Assembly: GCA_020048635.1 (NCBI GenBank)
Contig: JAIFMF010000199.1
Span: forward strand, 1-34,496
Direction of reading: 5' to 3'
Origin: Desulfobacula sp.
Lineage (GTDB): Bacteria; Desulfobacterota; Desulfobacteria; Desulfobacterales; Desulfobacteraceae
Length of the DNA stretch: 34,496 nt
In this document: positions 32,593 through 34,496 of the stretch, in pieces
Numbering within the stretch: the stretch's first letter is position 1
Layout: every line of letters begins with the position of its first letter
Notes under the pieces: generated by a model
Database searches by the model: none
Seen by the model: only the letters and a program-made list of their open reading frames with translations
What the model was told of the DNA's origin: nothing
Made by a program: the position numbers and the translations under genes

Positions 32593-33792
32593 CTATAACA
32601 TTTTTTCAATGATGTGGTCGATGAGAATATCAGCCACCTCATTTTTTTTCATCAAAGGAATATCTGAAAAAGAACCATCTCTAAAAATCAGTTTAACCTT
32701 GTTGGTATCAGCCTTAAAGCCTGAATCATCTGCACCCACTATATTGGCGGCAATCATATCCAGGTTCTTTTTCTTGATCTTTAAAACTGCATTTTTTTCA
32801 AGATCATCTGTTTCTGCGGCAAACCCCACAAGAAACTGATTCTTTGTTTTCTTTTCCCCGATGAGCTTTAAAATATCAAGGTTTTCAACCATGTTCAGGG
32901 TCAGTTCACTATGTCCGTCTTTTTTCTTTATCTTGCTGGATTTTGGATCAATCGGTTTATAATCCGCCACAGCCGCAACTTTAATGATAATATCCACCTC
33001 ACCTAAACGCGAAAGCATTTGAACCGCCATTTCATCACAACTTTCAACATTAATCCGTGTCACTCCAACAGGAGAATCAAGATGTACCGGCCCTGATACC
33101 AGGGTAACCACAGCCCCTCTTTTTTCTGCTGCCCTGGCAACCGCATATCCCATCTTGCCGGAAGAATGATTGCTGACATACCGTACCGGATCAATGGCCT
33201 CAACTGTTGGCCCTGCGGAAATCAGAACCCTCTTTCCTTTCATGTCTTTTCGGGTCAGCATGGCTTCAATCCGGTCAAAAATAAACCAGGGTTCCGGTAA
33301 TCTCCCGGCTCCCGTAGTTTTGCAGGCAAGGACCCCGCTGTCAGGGTCAAGGATATGCCAGCCATCTTTTTCAAGGATATCCAGATTTCTCTGAACCCTG
33401 ATGTTCTGGTACATATCCGAATTCATGGACGGACACACCATCACAGGACAGGTGACCGCCAGAAGGGTTGTGGTCAATGCATTATCGGCAAGTCCATTGG
33501 CAAGCTTTCCAATGGTGTTGGCCGTTGCCGGGGCAATAATGGCGGCATCCGCTTTTTTAGCAAGCTCGATGTGCTTTACCGAAGCATCGGTATCAAAATA
33601 GAGATCAGACAAAACAGGATTTTCAGACAAAACTTCAAAGGTTGTTATACCGACAAATTTCTTTGCACTTTCCGTCATGATGACCGTTACATAGGCCCCG
33701 GCCTTTTTTAAAAGCCGTAAGAGTTCAACTGCCTTATATGCGGCAATGCCTCCGGTAATGCCTAAAAGGACATACTTATTTTGTAATATCAT
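32593..33792 (-). CDS. coaBC: CoaBC, bifunctional phosphopantothenoylcysteine decarboxylase / synthetase
   Basis: Two steps of coenzyme A synthesis in one protein. The N-terminal CoaC flavoprotein domain has GITGGIAAYKA near residue 10, the catalytic His in KHIELA near 70, the flavin PATANTIGKLANG near 85, and PSMNSDMY near 118. The C-terminal CoaB domain starts RVLISAGPTVEAIDPVRY near 190 and ends with FVGFAAET near 320. I start at ATG 33792 (399 aa, as in E. coli with 406). An upstream in-frame ATG at 33894 would run into the preceding PilY1-like gene and adds residues with no family match. Start of the long minus-strand unit. Confidence 0.95.
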   Translation of the reverse strand: MILQNKYVLLGITGGIAAYKAVELLRLLKKAGAYVTVIMTESAKKFVGITTFEVLSENPVLSDLYFDTDASVKHIELAKKADAAIIAPATANTIGKLANGLADNALTTTLLAVTCPVMVCPSMNSDMYQNIRVQRNLDILEKDGWHILDPDSGVLACKTTGAGRLPEPWFIFDRIEAMLTRKDMKGKRVLISAGPTVEAIDPVRYVSNHSSGKMGYAVARAAEKRGAVVTLVSGPVHLDSPVGVTRINVESCDEMAVQMLSRLGEVDIIIKVAAVADYKPIDPKSSKIKKKDGHSELTLNMVENLDILKLIGEKKTKNQFLVGFAAETDDLEKNAVLKIKKKNLDMIAANIVGADDSGFKADTNKVKLIFRDGSFSDIPLMKKNEVADILIDHIIEKML

Positions 33793-33835
33793 TATTCGTC
33801 CGGATTTGATCCAAGTGTTTTGATTTTTTTTAAAG

Positions 33836-34496
33836 CTACTGTTCCTGCCATGAAATAACTCCTGACTTTGTAGCTCCGGGATTAATCTGCTCAATCACTT
33901 CTATTGCACCGGTACTGGTCTGGACAAAGGCTTTTGACCCTTCTCCTTTTCCAACATGAATATTGGGGGTAATTGCAAGTCCCTGGCCCAATGAAATTGT
34001 TTTCTTTATTTCGAGTTCACCTTTATCAACCTTTCCATCGGTATCAATATCATGATGAATCGTTCCAATGACCGATTTATAAAATGCTGTGCCTGTTTTA
34101 TAATACAAGCCATATAGATAGCTTTCACCTTCAAAAGAGCAGATATCATCTGAAGGAACATAAGTAGTAAAAGTAAGAAGTTCCCCTAATAGGCTAGCCT
34201 GACCGAGGTTCCTTTCTTTGGAAATTGCAAAATCCAGGGACCACCCCTTTGCTATATCAATTTCATCGATAAGATCATCCCATGAAACAACCGGAACACT
34301 AGATACGGTTACATTTTCAATTCTTTTATCATCATGTACAATTGCATTTGATACATTGATAAGATTTGATCTCAAAATACTACCCCATGTCCAGGCAGTT
34401 ATCGGCTCTCCAAAGTCAAAAAAACCATTGCTATTGGTGTCTGTAAACGTAAACGGTTCTTTTATCCCGTAATAGGATTGCTCATCGGTATTGGCT
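33836..34496 (-). CDS. PilY1-like type IV pilus tip/assembly protein (C-terminal end, partial)
   Basis: An open frame enters from the right edge and stops at TAG 33838, giving 219 residues. QSYYGIKEP near the start resembles the QxxYGIxD motif of PilY1, and CSFEGESYLYGLYYKTG resembles the C-G-LY-Y-TG segment near the end of these proteins. The final ISWQEQ matches their usual SW-R-E ending. Two EF-hand-like calcium loops are visible, DTNSNGFFDFGE (bases 34406-34441) and DIDTDGKVDKGE (34016-34051). PilY1 proteins sit at the pilus tip and regulate retraction in a calcium-dependent way. There is no terminator evident in the 43 bases before coaBC. Confidence 0.8.
   Translation of the reverse strand, partial: ANTDEQSYYGIKEPFTFTDTNSNGFFDFGEPITAWTWGSILRSNLINVSNAIVHDDKRIENVTVSSVPVVSWDDLIDEIDIAKGWSLDFAISKERNLGQASLLGELLTFTTYVPSDDICSFEGESYLYGLYYKTGTAFYKSVIGTIHHDIDTDGKVDKGELEIKKTISLGQGLAITPNIHVGKGEGSKAFVQTSTGAIEVIEQINPGATKSGVISWQEQ

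Noticed and set aside
33793..33894. Longer coaBC start at 33894
   Set aside because: The extra 34 residues have no CoaC counterpart and overlap the end of the PilY1-like gene; ATG 33792 gives the normal N-terminus.
1..34496. CRISPR array or defence system
   Set aside because: No regularly spaced repeats and no Cas, toxin-antitoxin, restriction or retron-type genes were found on either strand.

Overview
The window looks like a chromosomal segment of an AT-leaning Desulfobacterota bacterium, most likely a sulfate reducer of the Desulfobacteraceae (Desulfobacula/Desulfobacter-like). This rests on gene order and protein style: an extended HflX, a YybS-type membrane protein between rpsR and rplI, hslVU joined to arg genes, and a FAD-linked lactate/glycolate-type dehydrogenase. 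No search was possible, so the genus is a guess. Nearly all of the window is housekeeping DNA. There is no prophage, no CRISPR array and no intact mobile element.

Layout. (1) 1-3129, minus strand: 5' part of uvrA, overlapped by pdxA. (2) 3130-3631: AT-rich divergent spacer. (3) 3632-6403, plus strand: a full-length but divergent DnaA protein, followed with zero spacing by a GlcD-like FAD dehydrogenase. (4) 6456-12080, minus strand: a small cysteine-rich protein, hflX, dnaB, then rpsF-rpsR-yybS-like-rplI, with a strong terminator between rplI and dnaB. (5) 12293-15764, minus strand: two signalling proteins, a GAF/HD-GYP protein and a three-domain PilZ-like/cyclic-nucleotide-like/kinase-like protein whose kinase lacks its catalytic residues. 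(6) 15975-19089, plus strand: leuS-lptE, convergent with rpsT. (7) 19532-about 22000, plus strand: murJ, an FtsB-like protein, a small hypothetical protein, and a frameshifted, truncated rhodanese gene abutting a transposase remnant. (8) 22281-33792, minus strand: one long, tightly packed run coaBC - UDG-like - xerC - hslV - hslU - argB - argD - argF - argH - lipoprotein - folK - transaldolase - pgsA - tRNA-Gly - tRNA-Cys - terminator. (9) 33836-34496, minus strand: C-terminal end of a PilY1-like pilus protein.

How the parts work together. rpsF-rpsR-rplI and rpsT supply ribosomal proteins. dnaB, the DnaA-like protein, uvrA, xerC and the UDG-like protein relate to DNA replication, repair or chromosome resolution. 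leuS serves translation. lptE, murJ and the FtsB-like protein serve the envelope and division. argB/D/F/H cover arginine synthesis except argG, which is missing from the cluster. coaBC, folK and pdxA serve cofactor synthesis.

The observations I rate highest are: the predicted pseudokinase with degenerate PilZ-like and cNMP-like domains beside an HD-GYP protein; the DnaA paralogue with a rewritten DnaA-box reading motif; the UDG-family protein lacking its active-site motif and iron-sulfur cysteines; the small CFG-cysteine protein; and conservation of the enterobacterial pgsA-glyW-cysT order with the third tRNA absent and an IS scar beyond the terminator.
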